Source of the DNA: Paracidovorax sp031843945
Lineage (GTDB): Bacteria; Pseudomonadota; Gammaproteobacteria; Burkholderiales; Burkholderiaceae_C
Length of the DNA stretch: 64,000 nt
Assembly: GCF_031843945.1 (NCBI RefSeq)
Contig: NZ_JAVTJJ010000004.1
Location: 1 to 64,000 of the forward strand
Direction of reading: 5' to 3'
Below are positions 42,766 through 51,775 of the stretch, piece by piece (position 1 is the stretch's first letter; the number at the start of each line of letters is the position of its first letter). The notes under the pieces are model-generated. The model did no database searches. It saw nothing but the letters and a program-made list of their open reading frames with translations, and was not told the origin of the DNA. Made by a program: the position numbers and the translations under genes.

Positions 42766-43452
42766 ATGACCACCGCTTTTTCAACACCCGCCATGCCCAC
42801 ACCTTTGCGACTCTGGGACATCTCAGCCCCTGTGCATGCCGCCAGCCCGGTCTTTCCCGGCGACACGGCCTATACGCAGCAGTGGTGCGCCACCATCGGC
42901 CCGGGCTGCCCGGTGAACGTCAGCGCCATCACCCTGTCGCCGCACGTGGGCACGCACGCCGACGCGCCGCTGCATTACGACGCGGCGGGCGACAGCATCG
43001 GCCACGTCGCGCTCGATGCGTTCATCGGCCCGTGCCGCGTGATCCACGCCATCGGCTGCGGCCCGCTCATCACCTGGGATCACATCGCCCATGCGGTGGG
43101 CACGCAGAGCGGGACGGATGCCGCCCTGCCCGCCCGCGTGCTGGTGCGCACCTACCAACGCATGCCGGTGGACTGCTGGGATGGGCAGCTGACCGCCTAT
43201 GCGCCGGACACCATCGAGCGCCTGGCCGACCGCGGCGTGGTGCTGGTGGGTATCGACACCGCCAGCATCGACCCGGCCGACAGCAAGGCGCTGGACAGCC
43301 ACCAGGTGATCCGCCGACGTGGCCTGCGCGTGCTGGAGAACCTGGTGCTCGACGAAGTACCGGAAGGCGACTACGAACTCATCGCCCTGCCCTTGAAGCT
43401 GACCACCGCCGACGCGTCGCCGGTGCGCGCCGTACTGCGCGCGCTGGGCTGA
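42766..43452 (+). CDS. kynB: Kynurenine formamidase
   Basis: A 228-residue metal-dependent cyclase-type hydrolase. It hydrolyses N-formylkynurenine to kynurenine and formate. The zinc motif HxGTHxDxPxH is seen in LSPHVGTHADAPLHY. DISAPVHAASPVFPGDTAY, VLVRTYQRMP, VGIDTASIDPADSKALDSHQ and YELIALPLKLTTADASPVRA are all family sequences. The ATG at 42766 is preferred to a TTG at 42754. It leads kynB-kynU-kynA, with a dispersed repeat between kynB and kynU. Confidence 0.94.
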   Translation: MTTAFSTPAMPTPLRLWDISAPVHAASPVFPGDTAYTQQWCATIGPGCPVNVSAITLSPHVGTHADAPLHYDAAGDSIGHVALDAFIGPCRVIHAIGCGPLITWDHIAHAVGTQSGTDAALPARVLVRTYQRMPVDCWDGQLTAYAPDTIERLADRGVVLVGIDTASIDPADSKALDSHQVIRRRGLRVLENLVLDEVPEGDYELIALPLKLTTADASPVRAVLRALG

Positions 43453-43475
43453 CGGAACTGCCCATCGCCCGAATC

Positions 43476-43537
43476 TTCAAGCCTTTTTGGCCTGCGACGC
43501 TTGATACATAAGCGCTACCAGCTACAAAAATAATAGC
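43476..43537 (+). repeat. Dispersed repeat, copy 8, inside the kyn operon
   Basis: TTCAAGCCTTTTTGGCCT, GCGACGCTTGATACATAAGC, then AGCTACAAAAATAATAGC. Plus orientation; it fills most of the 95-base gap between kynB and kynU and ends 10 bases before the kynU ATG. Confidence 0.92.
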
Positions 43538-43547
43538 TAACTGCATC

Positions 43548-44837
43548 ATGACCCCCACCACCACCCTGCAAGACTGCCTGGCGCGCGACGCCGCCGACCC
43601 GCTGAAACCGCTGCGCGAGCACTTCGCGCTGCCGCCCGGCGTCATCTACCTGGACGGCAATTCGCTGGGCGTGGCGCCGCGCGCCACGGCCGCGCGCGTG
43701 GCCGACGTGGTGGCGCGCGAATGGGGCACCGACCTCATCAAGTCTTGGAACAGCGCCGGCTGGTTCGACCTGCCGCAGCGCCTGGGCGACCAGCTGGCAC
43801 CGCTGATCGGCGCCGCCGCCGGCGAAGTGGTGTGTACCGACAGCACGTCCATCAACCTCTACAAGGTGCTGAGCGCGGCGCTGAACATCGCCCGTGAAGA
43901 CAGCCCGGCGCGCCGCCGCATCGTCAGCGAGCGCAGCAACTTCCCCACCGACCTCTACATCGCCGAAGGCCTGTGCCGTGAACGCGGGCTCGAACTGGTG
44001 CTGGTGGAGCCCGGCGACATCGCGGCCGCGCTGACGCCCGACGTCGCCGTGCTGATGCTCACCCACGTCAACTACCGCACCGGCGCCATGCACGACATGG
44101 CGGGCATCACCGCCGCAGCGCATGCCGCGGGCATCCTCACCGTGTGGGACCTGGCGCACAGCGCGGGCGCGGTGCCGGTCGATCTGAACGGAGCGGGCGC
44201 CGACTTTTCGGTGGGCTGCGGCTACAAATACCTCAACGGCGGCCCCGGCGCGCCGGCCTTCGTCTGGGTGCACCCGCGCCATGCCGATCGCTTCTGGCAA
44301 CCGCTGTCGGGCTGGTGGAGCCACGCCGCGCCATTCCAGTTCACGCCCGGCTACCAGCCGGCCGCCGGCATCACCCGCTACCTGTGCGGCACGCAGCCCA
44401 TCATCAGCCTGTCGGCCCTGCAATGCGGGCTGGACGTGTTCACGGCAGCAGATGCGCTGGGCGGCATGGCGGCGCTGCGTGCCAAGTCGCTCGCGCTGAC
44501 CGATCTGTTCATCGCGCTGGTGGAAGAGCGCTGCGCCGGCCACGGCCTGGAGCTGGCCACGCCGCGCGAGCACGCACGCCGTGGATCGCAGGTGTGCCTG
44601 GCCAAGGACACGGGCGCCTACGCCATCGTGCAGGCGCTCATCGCGCGCAACGTGATTGGAGACTTCCGAAAAGGGGATGGCGGTGAAGGTCCGCACAAGG
44701 ACATCCTGCGCTTCGGCTTCACGCCGCTCTACATCGGCTTCGAGGACGTTTGGAACGCGGTGGAGCACCTGCGCCAGGTGCTGGAGACGGCCGAATGGCA
44801 GCGCCCCGAATTCAATCGCCAGCACGCGGTGACCTGA
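43548..44837 (+). CDS. kynU: Kynureninase
   Basis: A 429-residue PLP enzyme that cuts kynurenine to anthranilate and alanine. IYLDGNSLGVAPRATAARV, WNSAGWFDLPQRLGDQLAPL, VCTDSTSINLYKVLSAAL, SERSNFPTDLYIAEGL, MLTHVNYRTGAMHDM and DLAHSAGAVPVDLNGAGADF lead up to the PLP lysine in GCGYKYLNGGPGAPAFVWVH. Downstream is PFGxxHxP-type TPGYQPAAGITRYLCGTQPI. kynA starts three bases after the stop. Confidence 0.96.
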   Translation: MTPTTTLQDCLARDAADPLKPLREHFALPPGVIYLDGNSLGVAPRATAARVADVVAREWGTDLIKSWNSAGWFDLPQRLGDQLAPLIGAAAGEVVCTDSTSINLYKVLSAALNIAREDSPARRRIVSERSNFPTDLYIAEGLCRERGLELVLVEPGDIAAALTPDVAVLMLTHVNYRTGAMHDMAGITAAAHAAGILTVWDLAHSAGAVPVDLNGAGADFSVGCGYKYLNGGPGAPAFVWVHPRHADRFWQPLSGWWSHAAPFQFTPGYQPAAGITRYLCGTQPIISLSALQCGLDVFTAADALGGMAALRAKSLALTDLFIALVEERCAGHGLELATPREHARRGSQVCLAKDTGAYAIVQALIARNVIGDFRKGDGGEGPHKDILRFGFTPLYIGFEDVWNAVEHLRQVLETAEWQRPEFNRQHAVT

Positions 44838-44839
44838 GC

Positions 44840-45718
44840 ATGTGCCCCCACGCTTCCACCCCTGATGAGCACGCCGCGGCCGGCTCACCCGAATCCGTCG
44901 TGCACCAAGAGCGCGCGCAACTCGACTTCAGCCGCAGCATGAGCTATGGCGACTATCTGCAGCTCGACGCCATCCTTACCGCGCAAAAACCGTTGTCACC
45001 CGCGCATGACGAGATGCTGTTCATCGTGCAGCACCAGACCAGCGAGCTGTGGATGAAGCTGATGCTGCACGAGCTGCGCGCGGCCATTGCCCACGTGGCC
45101 AGCGACGAGCTGCAGCCCGCGTTCAAGATGCTGGCGCGCGTATCGAAAATCATGGAGCAACTGGTGCATGCCTGGGACGTGCTGGCCACCATGACGCCGC
45201 CCGAATACAGCGCCATGCGGCCGTACCTGGGCCAGTCGAGCGGCTTTCAAAGCTACCAGTACCGCAGCATCGAATTCGCGCTGGGCAACAAGAACCGCGC
45301 GATGCTCAAACCGCACGAACACCGCGCCGAACTGCTGGCGCAGGTGCAAGCGGCGTATGAAGCCCCGTCGCTGTACGACGAGGCCCTGCGCCTGCTGGCG
45401 CGCCGCGGCATCGCCGTGCCCGCCAGCCACACCGAGCGCGACTGGACCCAGCCCTACCCCGAAAGCGATGCGGTCGAACAGGCTTGGCTGACGGTGTACC
45501 GAGACCCGAAAACGCACTGGGACCTGTACCAGCTGGGCGAAGAACTGACCGATCTGGAAGACGCCTTCCGGCTCTGGCGCTTTCGCCATGTGACCACGGT
45601 GGAGCGCGTGATCGGCTTCAAGCGCGGCACGGGCGGAACGGGCGGCGTGAGCTACCTGCGCAAGATGCTGGACGTGGTGCTGTTCCCTGAGATCTGGCGG
45701 CTGCGCACGTCGCTGTAA
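44840..45718 (+). CDS. kynA: Tryptophan 2,3-dioxygenase
   Basis: A 292-residue heme enzyme that opens tryptophan to N-formylkynurenine. SMSYGDYLQLDAILTAQKPL, EMLFIVQHQTSELWMKLMLH, FKMLARVSKIMEQLVHAWDV, MTPPEYSAMRPYLGQSSGFQ, SYQYRSIEFALGNKN and GFKRGTGGTGGVSYLRKMLD cover the substrate and heme pocket, with the distal His in the VQHQTSELW strip. It is the last gene of the kyn operon, with a terminator about 27 bases downstream. Confidence 0.97.
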   Translation: MCPHASTPDEHAAAGSPESVVHQERAQLDFSRSMSYGDYLQLDAILTAQKPLSPAHDEMLFIVQHQTSELWMKLMLHELRAAIAHVASDELQPAFKMLARVSKIMEQLVHAWDVLATMTPPEYSAMRPYLGQSSGFQSYQYRSIEFALGNKNRAMLKPHEHRAELLAQVQAAYEAPSLYDEALRLLARRGIAVPASHTERDWTQPYPESDAVEQAWLTVYRDPKTHWDLYQLGEELTDLEDAFRLWRFRHVTTVERVIGFKRGTGGTGGVSYLRKMLDVVLFPEIWRLRTSL

Positions 45719-45744
45719 GCCTTCTTCCGCCCCCCAAAAAGAAG

Positions 45745-45771
45745 CGCCCTGCATCCGTTCGATGCAGGGCG
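45745..45771. terminator. Bidirectional Rho-independent terminator
   Basis: A perfect 11-bp stem CGCCCTGCATC (45745-45755) and GATGCAGGGCG (45761-45771) with loop CGTTC. Leftward it is followed by CTTCTTTTTGGG, a good U tract ending the acylase pseudogene. Rightward it is followed by TTGTTACTT, a weaker one ending kynA. Confidence 0.85.
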
Positions 45772-45791
45772 TTGTTACTTCAAGCGTCGTC

Positions 45792-47960
45792 TCAAGGAGC
45801 CTGGACGTTCAGCGTCTCGCTGATGCTCACCGTGCGGTAGTCGGCATTGCCGGTGATCTCCGACTCGGCGAACGGCACGCGCAGCCACTGCTTGGCGCCA
45901 TATGCGCGGGTGTAGTCACCATAGTGTGCCGAGGCCGGGTCGTCAGACAGCGAGAACGTCAGGAAGGTGTGCGCCTGCACGCCGCCGGCGGGGAAGCTCA
46001 CCACCTGCATGTAGCTGTTGCCGTGCGGCTGGCCGTCCATGGTGCAACCGCCGCGCTCGATGGGGTTTTCCGAGCAGGTGATGGTGAAGTAGCCCACGTC
46101 GCCGCAGCCGCCATACAGCGCAATGCGCTGGCCGCCGCGCGTGGCGAACAGCAATTCGCCGCGCGCGGCATTCATGGCGAAGCCGCTCTGCGCCACCTGG
46201 GTGACGGCGGCGGCGAAGGCGGTGCGCAACGCGGGCGCGGCGGAGGCCGACAGATCGCGCGGGGTGTTGACCGGGTCGGCCGCATCGAAGGGCACGGCAT
46301 ACAGCTGCGCGGCGGGCACGATGGCCTGTGCGCGGCGCCAGAAGGCGTCCCATACATGCGAGCCGCGCGCGTCGGCATTGCCGGTGTTGTCCCAGGCGCG
46401 CAGCGCGGCGCAGGCCGCTGCCGCGTCGGCGGTGGCGGTGGTGGCACACACCACATCCAGCGCCTGGTCCTTCAAGCGCTCGGCGCTGTAGACGCGGCTG
46501 CCCAGCACCATCTGCCGCACGATGGCGCTGGAGGCCTGCGTGCCCGCGTAGCCGTCGGTGCCCGCCAGCCGCTGCAGCGCCATGGTGTGGCCCAGTCGCG
46601 TGCGCAGGCTCTGCGGCGTGCCGGTGGTGCCGAAGATGGCCGGGAAGCCGGTGAGCGGAGCGCGCGGGTTGGCCAGCCAGTAGCTGTCGTTCATGTTGCC
46701 CACGTAGTCCGCGCGCAGCAGGCTGGGCATGCGCGCCGGGCCCACGGCGCCCTTTTGCGCTGAATCGGTGTCGCTCTGCCAGTCGCATTCGCTGCGTGAG
46801 CCGTCGAGGAACGGCACGTTTTTGGGCAGCGCAGCGGCCACGGCGCGGCCGAAAGCGGTGGTGCAAGACGCCACCTGCGCGGGCGGCACATTGGGCACGG
46901 CGCCGATGTCGGCATACCAGGCGCGGCTGTCGCCACGGCCCACCGCCACGGTGTTGACCCACGGAATGGCCGACTCTTCCCGCTGGATGGCCATGAATTC
47001 GTCCAGCGACTTCGCCTGGTTCCAGCGCATCCAGTTGCGGAAGGTGCGCAGGTTCTCGCCGTTGATGTCGCGGATGGCGAAGGCGGTGGTCTGGTTCCAG
47101 CCCAGCGCCGGGTTCAGCGTCGCCAGGTTGACCATCGGGCCGTATTCCGAGCGGTAGAGCGTGCGCGTCACATCGGCCGTGCCGCCTGCCGCGGTGCGGC
47201 TGGGCACGGTGATGGTGGTGGCGGTCATCTTCACCGCGCGTCCGTCGCGCAGGTAGCTGGTGGCATTGCCGGCGGCCAGCGTCAGCTGGTAGAAGCCGAA
47301 GCGGCGCGCGGTGGAGACGGTGTGGCTCCACGCCACGTTGTCGTTGAAGCCGATCAGCATGACCGGAATGCCGAGGCAGGACACGCCGCTCACGTTCAGC
47401 TCGCCGGGGATGGTCAGCTGCGCCTGGTAGAACCGGTCGGGCCCCTTCCAGTACCAGTGCGGGTTGCCGAACAGCACCGGGCTGCCCTCGCCGGTGACCG
47501 CCGAGCCGAAGCCGTACATGTTGCTGCCGATGCCCAGCGTGCCGCCCACCTGCAGGTCGGGCGTGCGCGTGCTGGCGGGGTCGATGGCAGCGAGCTGGTG
47601 CGGCTACGCGCCGGTGTCCTTGGCTGCAGCCGCTTGCGGTGCGGCGGTGCTGGCAGCCGGCGGCGTCGCATTGGCAATGGCTGCCGCAAAGTTGCTGTAG
47701 CCGCCGGCCAGGTTGGCCGCGATCATGCGGCGCCAGAGGTCCTGCTCGGTCACCGTGGCCACCCAGGCTTCGCTGCGGCACGCCGCGTGGCCGCTGGCGC
47801 CGCCCTTCACGTCGCGCACATAGCGGTTGTAGCCGGCCGTGAAGCCCCGCACACCATCTGGCGCAGTTTGTCGGGTTGCGCGGCGATCATGCGGTCCACC
47901 ACGTCGTTGGAAATGACGTGGCGGTGGAAGAAGTCGGAATCGATATTGCGCCCCGCATGT
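45792..47960 (-). pseudogene. Penicillin/AHL-acylase-family Ntn hydrolase, truncated and broken
   Basis: The long intact part (45792 to about 47600) encodes the beta chain. It begins near GGTLGIGSNMYGFGSAV, with the Ser of GSN as the expected N-terminal nucleophile, and includes FGNPHWYWKGPDRFYQAQLT, GIPVMLIGFNDNVAWSHTVS, RDINGENLRTFRNWMRWNQA, SIPWVNTVAVGRGDSRAWYA and NMNDSYWLANPRAPLTGFPA. Just upstream in the same frame is a TAG at 47604-47606. Before it lie VRGFTAGYNRYVRDVKGG and TVTEQDLWRRMIAANLAGGY from the alpha chain, then a frameshift near 47850 to NIDSDFFHRHVISNDVVDRM. The normal first 60-80 residues and the signal peptide are absent. It therefore appears non-functional. Confidence 0.85.
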
Positions 47961-48101
47961 TTGTCCTGGCTGCGACAAGGCCGCGGGACGCTTCAGGACT
48001 GGTGCAGGCACCTGCCCGGGTTCCGCCCCTGCGCCGACACGGGGTCGCCCCTGCCGTATTCTTGGCAAGCTGCCCACCTCCCCATCTACCTGCACCGCCT
48101 C

Positions 48102-49193
48102 TTGCCAACTACCCGCACTTCATCCCCTCCCCCCCTGCCCACCAAGGAGCAGATCGCACTGCTGCCGCTGTTCGAAGGCCTGGACATCGGCCGCATCTGG
48201 CTGATCGACAACGATGCCGATGCGGCCACCGCGCTGCAGGCGCTGATTGACTTGCCCGTCGTCGGCTTCGACACCGAATCGAAACCCACCTTCGTGCGCG
48301 GCGACGTATCGACCGGCCCGCACCTGGTGCAGTTCGCCACGCTGGAGCGCGGCTGGCTGTTCCAGCTGACCTCGCCCGGCTGCCGCCGCGCAGTGCAGGC
48401 CTTGCTGGCGTCGCGCAGCCTGGTCAAGGCAGGCTTTGGCCTGGACAACGACCGCAGCCAATTGGCGCGGTCGCTGGGCGGGCCAGTACACGCGCTGCTC
48501 GACCTGGACTCCGTAGTGCGCGGCCTCGGCTACCCCAAGTCGGTGGGGGTGAAAACCGCTGTCGCCCTGCTGTTCGGCCAGCGCTTCGTCAAGTCCAAGA
48601 AAATCGGCACGTCGAATTGGGCGCAGCCCCAGCTGACGGAATCGCAGCAGCGCTACGCCGCCAACGATGCCTATGCCGCGCTGCGGGTGTACGAAGCGCT
48701 GCAAGCGGCCAACCCGCCTCGGCCGCTGCTGGGCACCCGCGAAGATCTCCTTGACGCTGAAGAGCCCACACCTGCCGCCCCGCCTCGCCGGCCTCGGCCC
48801 GAACCCGCTGCGGCTGCCCCGTCCAACGACGCGCTTCGGGTGCACCAGACCATGCCGCTGCTGCGCATCGAGGGAGTCGACCGTGCCCTGCGCTTCTACG
48901 CAGGGCTGCTGGGCTTTGCGGTGGATTGGGAGCAGCGTGTCGACGGTGATGCGCCCCGCTCTCTGCAGGTGTCACGCGCCGGCTGCGTGCTGATGCTGTC
49001 GGAGCACGAGGCGGACGGCACGGCCGGCGCGACGGTATTTTTGAATTGCACCGGGCTGGTGGCTTTCCATGCAGAACTCATCGCGCGCGGCTATGCGGTC
49101 ATGCGGCCGGGTGTGGAGAAAGCACCTTGGGGCGGCGACCAGATGACGGTCACCGACCCGTTCGGCAACCGGCTGCGGTTCGTGCAGGACTGA
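48102..49193 (+). CDS. 3'-5' exonuclease (RNase D-like) fused to a VOC domain
   Basis: A 363-residue protein read from a TTG at 48102; no ATG exists in frame near the domain. Residues about 20-205 are a DEDDy exonuclease: Asp57 and Glu59 in VVGFDTESKP, an Asp in VKAGFGLDNDRSQLA, and Tyr185/Asp189 in QRYAANDAYAALRVY, with GVKTAVALLFG and KSKKIGTSNWAQPQLTESQQ between. A Pro/Ala-rich linker (about 217-245) follows. Residues 250-363 are a glyoxalase/bleomycin-resistance VOC module (MPLLRIEGVDRALRFYAGLL, CVLMLSEHEADG, MTVTDPFGNRLRFVQD). The exonuclease half is a known small family; the fusion is unusual. It is divergent from the broken acylase gene. Confidence 0.85.
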   Translation: MPTTRTSSPPPLPTKEQIALLPLFEGLDIGRIWLIDNDADAATALQALIDLPVVGFDTESKPTFVRGDVSTGPHLVQFATLERGWLFQLTSPGCRRAVQALLASRSLVKAGFGLDNDRSQLARSLGGPVHALLDLDSVVRGLGYPKSVGVKTAVALLFGQRFVKSKKIGTSNWAQPQLTESQQRYAANDAYAALRVYEALQAANPPRPLLGTREDLLDAEEPTPAAPPRRPRPEPAAAAPSNDALRVHQTMPLLRIEGVDRALRFYAGLLGFAVDWEQRVDGDAPRSLQVSRAGCVLMLSEHEADGTAGATVFLNCTGLVAFHAELIARGYAVMRPGVEKAPWGGDQMTVTDPFGNRLRFVQD

Positions 49194-49226
49194 GAGCGGG
49201 TCACACAACGCTTCTGTGACCCGCTC
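49194..49226 (+). terminator. Hairpin directly after the exonuclease-VOC gene
   Basis: A perfect 12-bp stem GAGCGGGTCACA (49194-49205) and TGTGACCCGCTC (49215-49226) with a 9-base loop begins right after the TGA. No U tract follows, so it is a transcript-stabilising or partial terminator structure. Confidence 0.5.
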
Positions 49227-49285
49227 TGAAAGCACGACGACGCCCAAGGACGCGCCGAGGCAGGCCATAGCCCACAGCCTCAAAC

Positions 49286-49343
49286 GCTATTAATTTTATA
49301 GCTAGAAGCGCTTGATAGATAAGCGCTATAGCCCAATTTGGCT
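49286..49343 (-). repeat. Dispersed repeat, copy 9
   Basis: GCTATTAATTTTATAGC hairpin, then AAGCGCTTGATAGATAAGCG, then TATAGCCCAATTTGGCT. Minus orientation; it lies between the exonuclease-VOC gene and the deaminase gene stop. Confidence 0.93.
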
Positions 49344-49350
49344 ATAAAAA

Positions 49351-50403
49351 TCAACCCTGGTGTTCGGCAAACCGCTCAAAGCACGCCTTCAGCTGATGCT
49401 GCCAGGCGTGCTTGTCGGGCTGCGGCACGAAGCTGGCTTCGAAGCTGTTGAACGCCAGGTGATAGGCGTCCTTGGCGGTCAGTGCCGGCACGGCGTCAAA
49501 GAGCTGTACGAAGTTGTCGTTGATGTAGCCGCCAAAGTAGGCCGGGTCGTCCGAGTTCACCGTCACCGCCAGGCCGGCGTCCAGCATCTGTTTGAGGTTG
49601 TGGTCGGCCAGGTCGGGGAACACGCGCAGCTTCTGGTTCGACAGCGGGCACACGGTGAGTGCAATGCGCTCGTCGGCCAGGCGCTGCATCAGCGCAGCGT
49701 CGTGCACCGCCTGCACGCCGTGGTCGATGCGCTCGACCTTCAGCACGTCCAGCGCGCTCCAGATATAGGCGGGCGGGCCCTCTTCGCCCGCATGGGCCAC
49801 CAGGCGCAGGCCCAGTTCGCGGCTGCGGGCGAACACGCGCGCAAACTTTTCCGGCGGGTGGCCTACTTCGCTGCTGTCCAGCCCAACGCCGACCAGCTTG
49901 TCACGCAGCGGCAGGGCCGACTCCAGCGTCTGCAGCGCGTCTTCTTCGCTCAGGTGGCGCAAGAAGCACAAGATGAGCGCGCTGGAGATGCCCAGCTCGG
50001 CCCGCGCGTCGGTGCAGGCGCGGTGCAGGCCGGCCACCACCACGTCGATGGGCACGCCGCGTGCCGTGTGCGTCTGCGGGTCGAAGAAGATTTCGGCATG
50101 CACCACGTTGTCGGCGGCGGCGCGGGCCAGGTAGGCGCGCGTCATGTCATAGAAGTCCTGCTCGTGCAGCAGCACGCTGGCGCCGGCGTAGTAGATGTCC
50201 AGAAAGCTCTGCAGGTCGCTGAACGCATAGGCGCCGCGCAGCGCCTCGACGTCGGCATAGGGCAGCTGCACGCCGTTGCGCTCGGCCAGCGCGAAGATCA
50301 GCTCGGGCTCGAGCGAGCCTTCGATGTGGATGTGCAGCTCGGCCTTGGGCATGGCGCGCAGCAGTTCGGGCAGGCGCTGGTGGGCAATGACGGGAACCTT
50401 CAT
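49351..50403 (-). CDS. Adenine/adenosine deaminase
   Basis: A 350-residue member of the ADA superfamily. The metal strip is AELHIHIEGSLEPELIFALA; the SLEPEL run is more like adenine deaminase (Aah1 type) than the HxHLDG of adenosine deaminases. SFLDIYYAGASVLLHEQDFY, YLARAAADNVVHAEIFFDPQ, GVGLDSSEVGHPPEKF, LVAHAGEEGPPAYIWSAL, ERIDHGVQAVHD and VTVNSDDPAYFGG follow in order. Its neighbours are a nucleoside-type ABC importer and xanthine dehydrogenase, so conversion of adenine to hypoxanthine in a purine catabolic module is likely. The ATG at 50401-50403 follows AAGGAGTTCCACG. Confidence 0.92.
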   Translation of the reverse strand: MKVPVIAHQRLPELLRAMPKAELHIHIEGSLEPELIFALAERNGVQLPYADVEALRGAYAFSDLQSFLDIYYAGASVLLHEQDFYDMTRAYLARAAADNVVHAEIFFDPQTHTARGVPIDVVVAGLHRACTDARAELGISSALILCFLRHLSEEDALQTLESALPLRDKLVGVGLDSSEVGHPPEKFARVFARSRELGLRLVAHAGEEGPPAYIWSALDVLKVERIDHGVQAVHDAALMQRLADERIALTVCPLSNQKLRVFPDLADHNLKQMLDAGLAVTVNSDDPAYFGGYINDNFVQLFDAVPALTAKDAYHLAFNSFEASFVPQPDKHAWQHQLKACFERFAEHQG

Positions 50404-50470
50404 CGTGGAACTCCTTGGGGTGCAGCGGTGGATGGAATGATGCCTTCTTCCTCCGCGCACGAAACGAAAA

Positions 50471-50497
50471 ATGAAAAAGGGCCGCACAAGGCGGCCC
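50471..50497 (-). terminator. Rho-independent terminator of the nucleoside ABC operon
   Basis: A 7-bp stem GGGCCGC (50479-50485) and GCGGCCC (50491-50497) with a 5-base loop; read leftward it is followed by TTTTTCATTTTTCG. It lies 29 bases beyond the stop of the binding-protein gene, between it and the deaminase gene. Confidence 0.88.
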
Positions 50498-50525
50498 TGG
50501 TGGCTGAAGGCGAGTCGGCGCAGGC

Positions 50526-51689
50526 TTACTTCTTGTCGCCGCCGGGCACGCTGCCTTCCACGCCCTTGACGTAGAAGTTCAGGCCGCCCAGGAACTTGTC
50601 GTCGGCCACCGCACCTTGCGCCAGCACTTCCTTGCCGTCCTGGCCGGCGATGGGGCCCTTCCAGATGACGAAGCTGCCGTCGGCCAGGCCCTTCTTGACC
50701 TCATCGACCTTGGCGCGGGTTGCGGCCGGCACGTCTTCGGCGATGGAGACGATGTCGATCGCGCCTTCCTTCACGCCCCACCAGCTCTGGCCGGTGGTCC
50801 ACTTGCCGTCCAGCGCATCGCGCGTTGCCTTGATGTAGTACGGGCCCCAGTTGATCACGGCCGATGCCAGGTGGGCCTTGGGGCCGTAGGCGGTCATGTC
50901 GCTGTCCCAGCCGAAGGCGCGCTTGCCTTTTTCCTGCGCCGTCTTCAGCACGGCGGGCGAGTCGGTGTTCTGGAACAGCACGTCGGCACCGCCGTTGATC
51001 AGCGACGTGGCGGCTTCGGTTTCCTTGGGCGGGCTGAACCATTCGTTGACCCACACCACCTTGGTCTTGATGTTCGGGTTGACCGACTGCGCACCCAGCG
51101 TGAAGCTGTTGATGTTGCGGATCACCTCGGGAATCGGCACCGAGCCCACCACGCCCAGCGTGTTGGTCTTGGTCATGGCGCCGGCGATCACGCCAGCCAT
51201 GTAAGCGCCTTCATAGGTGCGGCTGTCGTAGGTGCGCACGTTATCGGCCGTCTTGTAGCCGGTGGCGTGTTCAAACTTCACGTCCTTGAAGTCAGGGGCG
51301 ATCTTCTGGATCGACTCCATGTAGCCGAACGTGGTGCCGAAGATCAGCTTGTTGCCCTGGCCCGCCATGTCGCGCAGCACGCGCTCGGCGTCGGCCGATT
51401 CGGGCACGCTCTCGACGAAGCTGGTGACGACCTTGTCGCCGAATTCCTTCTCGATGGCCTTGCGGCCGTTGTCGTGCGCAAAAGACCAGCCGCCGTCACC
51501 CACCGGGCCGACGTAAGCGAACGCGATCTTCAGCGGCGTGTTGGCGGCTGCGGGGGCCGCGGCAGGCGCCGGCGTGGCGGCGGGCGCAGCGGCCGGCTCT
51601 TCCTTCTTGCCACAGCCAGCCAGGGCGGCGGCGGCCACGGCGGACAGGGCGGCGGTGTGCAGGAAAGAGCGTTTGGTCAGGTCGGTCAT
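50526..51689 (-). CDS. BMP-family ABC transporter binding lipoprotein (purine nucleoside type)
   Basis: A 387-residue lipoprotein. The signal runs KRSFLHTAALSAVAAAALAG then Cys (LAGC lipobox near 26), followed by an Ala/Pro-rich linker to about 50. The BMP/PnrA domain shows IAFAYVGPVGDGGWSFAHDN, RKAIEKEFGDKVVTSFVES, LIFGTTFGYMESIQKIAPDF, FEHATGYKTADNVRTYDSRT, YEGAYMAGVIAGAM, INGGADVLFQNTDSPAVLK and GWDSDMTAYGPKAHLASAVI. BMP proteins bind nucleosides. It is at the end of a four-gene leftward set (ATPase, permease, permease, binding protein), next to adenine deaminase. Confidence 0.93.
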   Translation of the reverse strand: MTDLTKRSFLHTAALSAVAAAALAGCGKKEEPAAAPAATPAPAAAPAAANTPLKIAFAYVGPVGDGGWSFAHDNGRKAIEKEFGDKVVTSFVESVPESADAERVLRDMAGQGNKLIFGTTFGYMESIQKIAPDFKDVKFEHATGYKTADNVRTYDSRTYEGAYMAGVIAGAMTKTNTLGVVGSVPIPEVIRNINSFTLGAQSVNPNIKTKVVWVNEWFSPPKETEAATSLINGGADVLFQNTDSPAVLKTAQEKGKRAFGWDSDMTAYGPKAHLASAVINWGPYYIKATRDALDGKWTTGQSWWGVKEGAIDIVSIAEDVPAATRAKVDEVKKGLADGSFVIWKGPIAGQDGKEVLAQGAVADDKFLGGLNFYVKGVEGSVPGGDKK

Positions 51690-51775
51690 GGCTTCTCTTT
51701 TCTAGGAAGTACGTGAGAGGAAAAACAGCGGAATCGAAAGCAGAAAGCAGAAAGCAAAAAAACGGTCGGCGGAAT

